A stretch of 33,199 nucleotides of DNA from a virus: IMG/VR virus record IMGVR_UViG_3300013014_000084, positions 1 to 33,199 of that record; one strand, given 5' to 3'. A program made the position numbers and the translations under genes. The notes below the pieces were generated by a model, which saw nothing but the letters and a program-made list of their open reading frames with translations, was not told the origin of the DNA and made no database searches. Of the stretch, positions 26,120 through 33,156 are shown piece after piece (position 1 is the first letter of the stretch; every line of letters starts with the position of its first letter).

Positions 26120-26836
26120 TTATAGCAGAGTTTTAAGTTTTTTTAATACGAATTTGACTAATCCACTTCTCACAATATCATCTTCGCCAAATTTAAATAC
26201 GTAAACTCCATTATTACGACTTTCTTCATCATCAAATACATTCATCATAGGTACAAAGCCACTTTTACCATTAATATCACTTTGATCTGGATCACCGCAA
26301 ATGAATAATTTACTAAATTCACCTACACGTGTGATTAACGTAGTAAGTTCTTTCTTAGTCATGTTTTGTGCTTCGTCTGCTACAATACATTTAGCATTCC
26401 AACTTAATCCACGTAAGAAATTGATTGGAAATCCGTGGATACGTTCTTCTTGTTTTAACTTTTCAATATCACATCGAGGTACCAACTCTTCTAATTTGTC
26501 TATCAATGGTTGGATGTATGGACTCATTTTTTCATTCAATTCACCAGGCAAAAATCCTAATTTACTATCGCTGCTTTCAACTATACTTCTAACATATACT
26601 ATTTCACTCACTCTCTTATGATTCAATAAGTTTAAACCTGCTAATATTGATGTATATGTCTTGGCAGTTCCAGCTGGACCAGAAATAAAGACACATTTTG
26701 TATTTTTGTGTTGTAATAATTCTAAAAGTTCAATTTGTTTCGGTGTTAATATACGATTATCAATTTTAATCAAATCTTTAATTTTTGCGTTTTGGTGAAC
26801 TTTTGGACTTGTGTCTTTCTTGGTGTTTTTGTTCAT
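26120..26836 (-). CDS. phoH: PhoH-like ATPase, 238 aa
   Basis: A RecA-like P-loop ATPase fold is clear: Walker A GPAGTAKT (residues 53-60), Walker B IVADEAQ (151-157) and the sensor GDPDQSD (181-187). PhoH-like ATPases are frequent in marine phages. Their exact role is unsettled; RNA/DNA helicase-like activity is proposed. The length equals other short phage PhoH proteins. The start overlaps the preceding 117-aa gene by 59 nt, so the two are coupled. There is no Shine-Dalgarno. Confidence 0.9.
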   Translation of the reverse strand: MNKNTKKDTSPKVHQNAKIKDLIKIDNRILTPKQIELLELLQHKNTKCVFISGPAGTAKTYTSILAGLNLLNHKRVSEIVYVRSIVESSDSKLGFLPGELNEKMSPYIQPLIDKLEELVPRCDIEKLKQEERIHGFPINFLRGLSWNAKCIVADEAQNMTKKELTTLITRVGEFSKLFICGDPDQSDINGKSGFVPMMNVFDDEESRNNGVYVFKFGEDDIVRSGLVKFVLKKLKTLL

Positions 26837-27131
26837 GTTGTTCTATTTGTTTTTTTAATTTAACTAACCGATCACAAAACTCATATTGTTCAGTTGCGAT
26901 GTAATGTTCAAAGATATTATCAATATTATCTCTGAAGTTTGACCGATCCAATATAACAATAAAATTTGAATTCTTAAATGCAAATACTTCGATTGACAGA
27001 TATCCGTTGTCCAGTGCGTATTGCACTGATAAAACAATCTGTTCCATTAATTTGACTTTGTTTTTCTGAATATACGATTCCATTTCATCATAATCAGAAG
27101 GTAAAGTCATTACGCTAAATGATTTATCCAT
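26778..27131 (-). CDS. Hypothetical protein with basic tail, 117 aa
   Basis: The family is not recognised. It has a compact alpha/beta body (MEQIVLSVQYALDNGYLSIEVFAFKNSNFIVILD) and a highly charged basic tail (KHQERHKSKSSPKRKN). Its 3' end overlaps the PhoH start by 59 nt. The ATG is preceded by GAGTGG and, 6 nt away, by TATTTATT. A strong terminator sits just upstream, so this is the first gene of the PhoH unit. Confidence 0.75.
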   Translation of the reverse strand: MDKSFSVMTLPSDYDEMESYIQKNKVKLMEQIVLSVQYALDNGYLSIEVFAFKNSNFIVILDRSNFRDNIDNIFEHYIATEQYEFCDRLVKLKKQIEQHEQKHQERHKSKSSPKRKN

Positions 27132-27137
27132 CCACTC

Positions 27138-27145
27138 AATAAATA
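27138..27145 (-). promoter_or_regulatory. TATTTATT box before the PhoH unit
   Basis: Coding-strand TATTTATT lies 6 nt before the ATG at 27131, and the terminator at 27161-27188 is directly upstream of it. Confidence 0.4.
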
Positions 27146-27160
27146 GAAAAATAAAACAAA

Positions 27161-27188
27161 AAAGGCGTTACCATTACGTAACGCCTTT
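27161..27188 (-). terminator. Rho-independent terminator after 76-aa gene
   Basis: An 11-bp perfect stem (AAAGGCGTTAC / GTAACGCCTTT) with a 6-nt loop is followed on the minus strand by TTTGTTTTATTTTT. Confidence 0.85.
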
Positions 27189-27206
27189 ATTATAAACCAT
27201 TTATTT

Positions 27207-27437
27207 TTACCGTCTAACCCTATCTTTCTTCTTTTTAGAAGATTTTTTGGATTCGGTTGACAGTTCAGTAGTCTGTACAACCTCGTTAATACCTAACATG
27301 GATAATCTGACTTTAGCAGCTGATTTCCAAGCACGTCGTGTATCTTCGGTAGCAAATTCAAAACTTTTTCCTTTTGACAATAATGAAAAAATTTCAGATT
27401 CTGAATTTGCTTTTTTAATTTGTTCTTTTAATCCCAT
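27207..27437 (-). CDS. Small basic hypothetical protein, 76 aa
   Basis: The family is not recognised. It is helical, with the basic tail ESKKSSKKKKDRVRR, compatible with nucleic-acid binding but no more. AAAGG is a good Shine-Dalgarno 8 nt before the ATG. It lies 2 nt downstream of the 63-aa gene and is followed by a strong terminator. Confidence 0.75.
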   Translation of the reverse strand: MGLKEQIKKANSESEIFSLLSKGKSFEFATEDTRRAWKSAAKVRLSMLGINEVVQTTELSTESKKSSKKKKDRVRR

Positions 27438-27439
27438 AA

Positions 27440-27631
27440 TTACTTACCTTTCGATTCAATAATTTCCAATTTACTTCCATCCGGCCATCGTTTAACGATA
27501 TTTTTCCAATGGTTATATTCTACTTTAGCCTCTTCTTCATTTAAATACTCCAAGTCGGACACTCTTAAACCATTACGAATAACAACGTACTTACTTTGTC
27601 TCTCATTTGTTATATTATTTTTAACTAACAT
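27440..27631 (-). CDS. Small hypothetical protein, 63 aa
   Basis: The family is not recognised. It contains the strand-helix pattern YVVIRNGLRVSDLEYLNEEEAKVEYNHWKNIVKRWPDGSKLEI, compatible with a small alpha-beta fold. It is the first gene of a two-gene unit and is divergent from the 893-aa plus-strand gene across a 151-bp region. Confidence 0.7.
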   Translation of the reverse strand: MLVKNNITNERQSKYVVIRNGLRVSDLEYLNEEEAKVEYNHWKNIVKRWPDGSKLEIIESKGK

Positions 27632-27782
27632 ACTATATTATTACTTTTTAAGTTTTTAACTATTGGTACATGATCAGAACTATAAGATTACCAGTCTCAT
27701 ATTCACTCAAGTATATATACAGAAGTTGGGGGATGTCAATGTTATTTTAAAGTTTTTAATCAGATATATATATTTATTCAAT
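27632..27782. promoter_or_regulatory. Divergent intergenic region between 63-aa and 893-aa genes
   Basis: This 151-bp, strongly AT-rich region separates divergent transcription units. It holds two similar TTTTAA(A)GTTTTTAA elements (27648-27659 and 27746-27759) and TATTTATT at 27771-27778 (plus strand), 4 nt before the plus-strand ATG. Both directions must start here; the exact promoter elements cannot be fixed by eye. Confidence 0.5.
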
Positions 27783-30464
27783 ATGGATAGAAATTTAAAT
27801 CATAAAGAAGCTGTAATAAAAGACATTTTAAGAGAATTTATATATGCGGAATTTAATTCTAAAAAGTCTTTGACCGAATCATATTTAGGAGTTAGCAAAA
27901 AATCAAAATTCTATAAATTGTATCAAGAAGGCATCAATCAAGGTATAGAATTACAAACGGAGGTTTTATACGAAATAATAAAACAAGATTCCAAATTAAG
28001 TGAGGATATATTTCAAAGAGCAACCGCTGGTTTCAAAAATATATTTAAAGCTGGAGACGCTAAAACTAAACTAGATACCTATTTTCAGACGTTTAAACAA
28101 CAAACCGAACCATACGTTACAACAACTCCCCCACCTGCGCTTTCAGGTATGCCAGCTAATGTTTCAGCTGCACTGCAAAATTATCGGGGAGTTGGTCCTG
28201 GTCCAAGTCAATACGCACCAGATCCAGAAACGAGCGCCGATAAATTCGGAGGTACCGCAAATACACAAAATACTAACCAAGGTATTCCTGGTTTAGGTGT
28301 ATTATTTGGCAAAAGATTTGCAAATTTAAGACCCAATCCTAAATTACAATGGTCAGCTGGTACCCCAGAAGAAATTGCTGCAAAACAATCTAAAGTAGAA
28401 CAATTGTTAAATAAACTACGTGCTAAATTGCCATCATCATTCAATGATACTTTGGATGAAATTGGCATTTTTGCAAGAGAACATCCTTATATAACCAATA
28501 TACTAATTGGTGCATTAGTAAGTCTTTTAGTTGTTAAACTAGGACCATTAATCGCAATTCCTAAACTATCGATTTTTATAATAGGTACTTCGATAAGAAC
28601 TATAGTAGGTATTTTGAAAGGAGAAGAACCTGTAAGAGCCGGTATTAAAGCCGCTACTCTTACCGCTGCAGCTATAGGATTAAGCGAGTTGTTTACAAAG
28701 TATATTCCTAACATAATGAATTGGCTCCAAACTAAATTGCAAGGAGCACAAGGACCAATGGGACCACAAGGCCCAGCAGGCGGAATGGGGCCATCAGGTC
28801 CACAAGGTCCATCAGGAGCAGCTGGTGAACCTGGAGTACCAGGAGAGACTGGTACTGGTCCTGCTGGACCTGCAGGACCACAAGGACCAGCTGGTCCAGC
28901 AGGAACATCCTTTGGTAGTGGCACTGGAGGAGTTACTACATCCGCCGTACCATCAATAACAGGCGATACAATTCAATCAAAAATAAGCGCATTAAATAAT
29001 TTACCGGATTGGGCTTCTTTAAAGGCTGGTTCGTTAACTCAAGATGTTGTAAAACTTCTTAATGGTCAATATGTGCAACCTAAAGAAGCATTAGAAATGT
29101 GGATAAATTCCATAAAAGACGCAGGTGAAGCAAAACAGTTAATAACTGCTCCTGGCATAAGACAACAACTTATGCGAAAAGGACTGTTGAGCATGTTTAG
29201 CAAGAAATTCGGCATACAAGAAGCTTTGGAACTAGACGTAATTAAAGCTGAATTATTAGCCGAAGCAAATCCTCTTCAATATGCGTTTGGTACTAGAGGC
29301 GCAAATATGGGCGCTGAAAGAATGGATTATAAATCCGTCGAAAGTGCTTATAATAAGTTCTTGACCAATACTGGTATATTACTCAAACTTAAAAATCCAA
29401 CAAGAGCAGACGTTGAGAAAAAAATATTGGAAACTGATAAAAACGTTTACGACTACTTGATGAAAGTTAAAGATTGGTTGTATCCACGTAAAGCAGATAA
29501 AGAAGCACTTCCAGATAAAGTACCACCGCCACAACCAATTCCAACTCCTCCTGGTACACCTCCAATTATACCAGTTCCACAACCACCACAACCTGATCCA
29601 GTTACTCCTCCACCACCTGGACCAGTTACTCCTCCAAAACCAGGACAACCAGACGGTGATAATCTATTTGGACCGGAAGATTGTGAAAAGATTAGAAAAA
29701 TCGCTCGTAAACAAGTATTTGCATTACGTTTACAAGGATTTGTAATTCCTCAAGGCGGAGATTATACGAAACCAAAATTAACAGGTCCAGACAAGGTAAA
29801 TGTTGTTTATTATATCAAAAATTCAACAAATGTAAGTGCTAGATACACAATCTTGATGAATGGAAAACCGATGGCATTTAGAATTGGTAATAAAAATCTC
29901 ATATCAAAAACATATGTAGATTCATTCAAAGGAAAATTAAAAGAAGCTGTAGTTAATCTATCTGTTGAGTCAATGAAAAAGGAATTTACTTCTCACTTTG
30001 TAATGGCTCTTACAAATGGAATAATGAAAGATCCTACTTTTAATCCTAAAAAATATAAGTTCCAAAGTCAAGCTTCGTATCAAGTTCTATTTAATAAAGT
30101 TAATGAATGTATTCAAGGTGACGATCAATTGAGTAGCGAAATTTCTAGTATGTTACAAACCCACACTAGATTTATATCTAAATTCAACGATGATCCAATG
30201 AACGAAAAATATAAACCTAAATTTATATTCGCGGTAACTACAGCTAGAACGTTCATTCTTGAAGAAGAAGGCGGTCAAATAACTCCTAACAAACCAGAAG
30301 AACCACCCAAAGGTTCCAATAAATCTAAATCTATCAAACCAGAACCAATCAGTACATCTGAACCTCAAGTAAAAGGATTTGGTATTCAGTCCAGAGGAGA
30401 CACTAAAGGCGCAGCTGAATCGATGACAAAACTTGGTAATTTGTTAAAAAATATAAACAAATAA
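27783..30464 (+). CDS. Large protein with hydrophobic, collagen-like and proline-rich regions, 893 aa
   Basis: I chose the ATG at 27783 (MDRNLNHKEAV); upstream extension would need TTG and crosses the promoter region. The helical N-terminus (to ~140) is followed by a Gly/Pro-rich linker. A hydrophobic stretch at ~235-280 (NILIGALVSLLVVKLGPLIAIP) probably forms membrane helices. About 18 collagen G-X-Y triplets (~321-374) have one break. A helical domain precedes a proline-rich linker (~579-625), and the C-terminal ~270 residues form a folded domain of unknown type. Collagen-like segments in phage proteins usually trimerise fibres. It is transcribed opposite to the structural genes. Function unknown; a virion or membrane-docking protein is possible. 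Confidence 0.75.
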   Translation: MDRNLNHKEAVIKDILREFIYAEFNSKKSLTESYLGVSKKSKFYKLYQEGINQGIELQTEVLYEIIKQDSKLSEDIFQRATAGFKNIFKAGDAKTKLDTYFQTFKQQTEPYVTTTPPPALSGMPANVSAALQNYRGVGPGPSQYAPDPETSADKFGGTANTQNTNQGIPGLGVLFGKRFANLRPNPKLQWSAGTPEEIAAKQSKVEQLLNKLRAKLPSSFNDTLDEIGIFAREHPYITNILIGALVSLLVVKLGPLIAIPKLSIFIIGTSIRTIVGILKGEEPVRAGIKAATLTAAAIGLSELFTKYIPNIMNWLQTKLQGAQGPMGPQGPAGGMGPSGPQGPSGAAGEPGVPGETGTGPAGPAGPQGPAGPAGTSFGSGTGGVTTSAVPSITGDTIQSKISALNNLPDWASLKAGSLTQDVVKLLNGQYVQPKEALEMWINSIKDAGEAKQLITAPGIRQQLMRKGLLSMFSKKFGIQEALELDVIKAELLAEANPLQYAFGTRGANMGAERMDYKSVESAYNKFLTNTGILLKLKNPTRADVEKKILETDKNVYDYLMKVKDWLYPRKADKEALPDKVPPPQPIPTPPGTPPIIPVPQPPQPDPVTPPPPGPVTPPKPGQPDGDNLFGPEDCEKIRKIARKQVFALRLQGFVIPQGGDYTKPKLTGPDKVNVVYYIKNSTNVSARYTILMNGKPMAFRIGNKNLISKTYVDSFKGKLKEAVVNLSVESMKKEFTSHFVMALTNGIMKDPTFNPKKYKFQSQASYQVLFNKVNECIQGDDQLSSEISSMLQTHTRFISKFNDDPMNEKYKPKFIFAVTTARTFILEEEGGQITPNKPEEPPKGSNKSKSIKPEPISTSEPQVKGFGIQSRGDTKGAAESMTKLGNLLKNINK

Positions 30465-30487
30465 TAATTGATTATAAAAAATAAAAA

Positions 30488-30534
30488 AATAACGTCACTC
30501 ATATGTATATAAAAATATTATGAGTGACGTTATT
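30488..30534. promoter_or_regulatory. Perfect 16-bp inverted repeat over the start codon of the 92-aa gene
   Basis: AATAACGTCACTCATA (30488-30503) and TATGAGTGACGTTATT (30519-30534) are exact reverse complements around a 15-nt AT-rich loop. The ATG of the next gene and its first codons lie in the right arm, so an mRNA starting upstream would hide the start codon. On the minus strand the hairpin is followed by TTTTTTTATTTTTT and could stop transcription. Confidence 0.75.
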
Positions 30535-30798
30535 AAGTTTACAGATGAAGAAATGGTATCGATTGCTAAATTGCAAAATGATTATCAACAATCAATTTAT
30601 ATGCTTGGCCAAATTGATTTAGAAAAAACAGATCTAGAACAACAACTCAAAGATTTAAATACTCGTAGAAACGAAATATTTGAAAATTGGAAAAAAACTC
30701 AACAAGATGAAAATAACTTGTTAAGTACTTTAAGTCAAAAATATGGAGACGGTAGTCTCAGTTTGAAAGACGGTACTTTCAAACCAATAGTTAAATAA
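30520..30798 (+). CDS. Small coiled-coil protein, 92 aa
   Basis: It is almost entirely helical (VSIAKLQNDYQQSIYMLGQIDLEKTDLEQQLKDLNTRRNEIFENW...). It is too short for a known assignment; small phage helical proteins of this size include assembly and packaging factors. It ends near a bidirectional terminator. Its ATG is inside a 16-bp inverted repeat, the most unusual feature of the gene. Confidence 0.75.
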   Translation: MSDVIKFTDEEMVSIAKLQNDYQQSIYMLGQIDLEKTDLEQQLKDLNTRRNEIFENWKKTQQDENNLLSTLSQKYGDGSLSLKDGTFKPIVK

Positions 30799-30806
30799 TA
30801 AATAAA

Positions 30807-30830
30807 AAACCCGGTTTTAACACCGGGTTT
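30807..30830. terminator. Bidirectional rho-independent terminator
   Basis: An 8-bp stem (AAACCCGG / CCGGGTTT) with loop TTTTAACA lies between converging genes. Both sides have T-tracts (TATTTT on plus, TTTTTTATT on minus). Confidence 0.85.
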
Positions 30831-30834
30831 TATT

Positions 30835-31020
30835 TTACTTTGTTGGATCTCCAGCTGAAGCTTCTTCTACGATAGCTTTTATCTCACTTTCAATCTCTTT
30901 CATTCGATCTTTGTATCCACTCGCTACATCTTTAAAATCTTTTTTAACATGTAAAAGATCTTCGGTTAGTTGATATACTTTCTTTTCGGCTTCAGCCTTT
31001 GTTAGTTTAATATTACTCAT
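30835..31020 (-). CDS. Small helical protein, 61 aa
   Basis: It is one long helix with a Lys/Glu pattern (KAEAEKKVYQLTEDLLHVKKDF..., RMKEIESEIKAIVEEA), probably a coiled coil, of unknown family. Its ATG overlaps the upstream stop (ATGA). It ends at the bidirectional terminator. Confidence 0.7.
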   Translation of the reverse strand: MSNIKLTKAEAEKKVYQLTEDLLHVKKDFKDVASGYKDRMKEIESEIKAIVEEASAGDPTK

Positions 31021-31430
31021 AACTGTTTTAAATCTATAATTTTTGTTACTGCTTCTATCGGTATATAACTAGTAACATAATTACCCGTATCTACATTTTT
31101 TAAATCAGGTAACTTACTCTTATCTATTACAACCACTATACCTTCTCTCTTGTCTCTGTAGTTGACCAACGCAAACCTAGCTGCCAATTTAAAATCACTC
31201 GCTAGATAACTACCCACAATGTTTCTGGTATTTCCCCTACCTCTCGACGTAACTTTACCAGTACTCTTTAAAATATTATACTCCTTCTCAGACATTCCTC
31301 TATAAAGTTTAGAACTGTCGATTGGAATTTTATCCAATTCATCCGCAATATATTGCAATTTTCCCGTCGGTTCCCATACTAGATAATCATATATGCTAGA
31401 TTCGTATAATAAACTATATCTTTTCATCAT
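31017..31430 (-). CDS. Possible ADP-ribosyltransferase-like protein, 137 aa
   Basis: The central pattern KLYRGMSEKEYNILKSTGK...VGSYLASDFKLAARFA resembles small ADP-ribosyltransferase-fold proteins: an R in LYRG (R44), a G-S-Y-L-A strand (S74) and a later acidic residue in IPIEAV (E126) could correspond to the R-S-E triad. The C-terminus (GIVVVIDKSKLPDLKN) is also typical of that fold. This is recognition by eye at a modest level; other folds are possible. Phage ADP-ribosyltransferases modify host RNA polymerase or other targets. I start at ATG 31430 (or 31427); further upstream ATG/TTG exist. TATTTATA sits 2-5 nt before it. It overlaps the next gene by ATGA. Confidence 0.45.
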   Translation of the reverse strand: MMKRYSLLYESSIYDYLVWEPTGKLQYIADELDKIPIDSSKLYRGMSEKEYNILKSTGKVTSRGRGNTRNIVGSYLASDFKLAARFALVNYRDKREGIVVVIDKSKLPDLKNVDTGNYVTSYIPIEAVTKIIDLKQL

Positions 31431-31432
31431 TA

Positions 31433-31440
31433 TATAAATA
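31433..31440 (-). promoter_or_regulatory. TATTTATA box after tmRNA terminator
   Basis: TATTTATA on the coding strand lies 2 nt before ATG 31430 and 5 nt before ATG 31427, and follows the terminator at 31474-31500. Confidence 0.4.
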
Positions 31441-31473
31441 TACATATTCAAAATATAAACTTTGAATAAAAAA

Positions 31474-31500
31474 ACCCCGGGCCAATAACGGCGCCGGGGT
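31474..31500 (-). terminator. Terminator downstream of the tmRNA
   Basis: A 10-bp stem ACCCCGGGCC / GGC(G)CCGGGGT has one bulged G and a 6-nt loop; TTTTTTTATTC follows on the minus strand. A small ACCC-ATT-GGGT hairpin (31510-31522) between this and the tmRNA end may guide trimming. Confidence 0.85.
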
Positions 31501-31533
31501 CAACTAAATAACCCATTGGGTTATAAGATAAAA

Positions 31534-31919
31534 TGGTGGAGATGGCGGGGAGTCGCACCCCGCGTCCATAAAAAATTATTACTGCCAGACTACACGTTTA
31601 TATATTTTAAATTGTTGGGAAGTAATAATTAAAAATATCTAAAAATATTACTCTTAAGATTTACCATTTTCTCAGCCATTTACGCAAATCAAATATTTGG
31701 CCCAGTCCAATAATTTACACCCAATACAACTATCAGACTTCATTGTATTGAATGTGCAACAACTTAGGCTGCAAGGGCTACAACGTCATCATAAGAGAAG
31801 TCATAGCTAACTACGTTATCTTCAGCAGTTAATTTTCAATAGAACTTTTAAAGAGGCCAACTATTATCCTCTACGTGCCTAACAATAGATATTTATCTAT
31901 GTCGAAACTACACATCCCC
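31534..31919 (-). ncRNA. ssrA: tmRNA (trans-translation RNA), 386 nt
   Basis: The 5' end GGGGATG pairs with CATCTCC at the 3' end (seven pairs, one G-U) and is followed by discriminator A and an encoded CCA. A T-arm (GGGG/CCCC stem), the P2 helix (CATAGATAAAT with ATTTTTTATG) and the GTGTAGTTTCGACATAG start are typical of one-piece tmRNA. An internal frame at 31764-31826 starts at a GCT resume codon and encodes a 20-residue tag beginning AEDNVVSY and ending VVALAA before TAA, the usual protease signal. The T-loop reads TGCGACT, with G instead of the usual second T. tmRNA rescues stalled ribosomes; a phage copy could keep translation going late in infection. It is flanked by the GT gene and its own terminator. 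Confidence 0.93.
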
Positions 31920-31946
31920 ATAAAATTTTAAAGAACTAAATAAATA

Positions 31947-32711
31947 CTAAACGTAAAAATTTTTGTAAGGATGTACAATCCTATCAGACATATTTAAATT
32001 AAAATTTTCATTATGTCTATAACTAGTTCCGTTCATATAAAGTGGAAAAATCAAAGATAATAAATAATCCCAATACCATATGTGATTAAACCCATGTTCA
32101 TAACACGCATTATATATAGATTTAATCTCATATGCATATTTAATATAATTATTCCAATCATTAATGATCGTTTTAGCAAACTCTGTTTTATATATAAAAC
32201 CACCTCCACCTACAGTTAAATCAAAAAGTGGATTAATACATACATTGTTTTTTTGATAAAACTCAAACATACGAGGTAGTATACTTTTTTCTCTCAATTC
32301 ACTGTAACCATTCATATGAAAATTCCACTGCAGATCATTTAAACTTAAATTAGTACTTAACATATTAAGTTCTGTATCAGTTGCTAATTTAATAGTATCT
32401 TTTACTAAACAGTCCGGTTCAAGATTTATAAAATATTTTTCTCTAATTAAAAAAGAACACATTAAAAATCTATACGTATATTTTAAAGGTATTTCAAAAT
32501 CATATGACGCTGGATATCCAATTTTTTCAGAATGTTGAATTAACACACACTTAAATGTATTAACAATATCATTTATATTATCTACCTTACCATCAACATA
32601 TATTACTATGCTACTAGTCGGGTTGAATTCTCTAAATGATCGAATCATTTCATATGCCGATTGTTTTTGTTCCTCAGAAACAATCGCGACAGCTCCAATA
32701 TCAGATAACAT
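31947..32711 (-). CDS. Glycosyltransferase-like protein, 254 aa
   Basis: I chose the ATG at 32711 (MLSDIGAVAIVSEEQ); a longer frame would run through the tRNA-Gly. The layout fits a GT-A-type transferase: an N-terminal 'DIGAVAIVSEEQKQSAYEMI' strand-helix, 'SIVIYVDG', a possible metal or sugar-nucleotide site EPDCLV near residue 100, and a Gly-rich VGGGGFIYKTEF near 165. Such enzymes could decorate virion proteins or host surface sugars. The acceptor and sugar are unknown. The gene lies between tRNA-Gly and the tmRNA and has TATAAATA one base before the ATG. Confidence 0.65.
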   Translation of the reverse strand: MLSDIGAVAIVSEEQKQSAYEMIRSFREFNPTSSIVIYVDGKVDNINDIVNTFKCVLIQHSEKIGYPASYDFEIPLKYTYRFLMCSFLIREKYFINLEPDCLVKDTIKLATDTELNMLSTNLSLNDLQWNFHMNGYSELREKSILPRMFEFYQKNNVCINPLFDLTVGGGGFIYKTEFAKTIINDWNNYIKYAYEIKSIYNACYEHGFNHIWYWDYLLSLIFPLYMNGTSYRHNENFNLNMSDRIVHPYKNFYV

Positions 32712-32726
32712 ATTATTTATAAAAAT

Positions 32727-32800
32727 TGGAGCGGGTAGAGGGAATCGAACCCTCACATCAACCTTGGCAAGGTCGAAGGCTACCACTACATCATACCCGC
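32727..32800 (-). tRNA. tRNA-Gly (GCC), CCA encoded
   Basis: Acceptor GCGGGTA / TACCCGC, discriminator T, anticodon loop TTGCCAA in a CGACC/GGTTG stem, TTCGATT T-loop and encoded CCA; 74 nt. It lies directly upstream of the glycosyltransferase gene. Confidence 0.95.
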
Positions 32801-32852
32801 TCTCTGAATATTAATATATAGTTGAAACTAATCAACATACACTAATTTAAAA

Positions 32853-32927
32853 TGGTGGACCTGTCCAGGGTCGAACTGGAGATTACCGGATGCAAACCGG
32901 TCGTGTTACCACTAGCACCACAAGCCC
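32853..32927 (-). tRNA. tRNA-Ala (UGC), CCA encoded
   Basis: Acceptor GGGCTTG / CAGGTCC shows the G3-U70 identity pair of alanine tRNA; the anticodon loop TTTGCAT in an ACCGG/CCGGT stem gives anticodon TGC. D- and T-arms are regular; CCA is encoded. 75 nt. Confidence 0.95.
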
Positions 32928-32979
32928 CATTTAAAAATCTTACACCAATATATAGTATAAGTCAAAACAAAAATTCAAC

Positions 32980-33068
32980 CCTATCCTATCTGGATCAGAT
33001 TCGTCCGGGTCAGACATACAGGGGTGTATCGTGTCCCTCACGCTGTTGGACGTTTCCACCCAACACGC
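32980..33068 (-). ncRNA. GC-rich structured RNA element between tRNAs (unidentified)
   Basis: This stretch is GC-rich in an AT-rich genome and lies between tRNA-Gln and tRNA-Ala in their orientation. Read on the minus strand it starts with a 9-bp stem capped by a GAAA tetraloop (33044-33065, including two adjacent wobble pairs). It continues with ATACA-CCCC-TGTAT (33016-33029) flanked by GGG/CCC and GAC/GUC pairing, and ATCTG-ATC-CAGAT (32988-33000). It has no tRNA cloverleaf. A 20-codon frame (ATGTGCGTG...) exists but does not look like a gene. Pieces (ACCC..GAA.CTGATC...TAGGG) faintly recall a TPP aptamer, though CTGAGA is missing. Confidence 0.5.
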
Positions 33069-33082
33069 ACATCATTGCAAAT

Positions 33083-33156
33083 TGGTTGGGGATGATGGAA
33101 TCGAACCACCACAAGCAGATTCAAAGTCTGCCGCACTACCATTATGCAAATCCCCA
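33083..33156 (-). tRNA. tRNA-Gln (UUG), CCA encoded
   Basis: Acceptor TGGGGAT / ATCCCCA, anticodon loop CTTTGAA in a GCAGA/TCTGC stem (anticodon TTG), TTCGATT T-loop and encoded CCA; 74 nt. Confidence 0.95.

Noticed and set aside
28487-28924. A 145-codon minus-strand frame with GPAGPAGP repeats
   Set aside because: It is the antisense of the collagen triplets (Gly/Pro codons are partly symmetrical); the plus frame is the long one.
32712-32786. N-terminal extension of the glycosyltransferase frame to 32786
   Set aside because: The extension runs through the tRNA-Gly; the ATG at 32711 lies outside the tRNA.
32980-33068. TPP riboswitch or an extra tRNA
   Set aside because: The CTGAGA core is missing and no cloverleaf can be drawn; kept only as an unidentified structured RNA.
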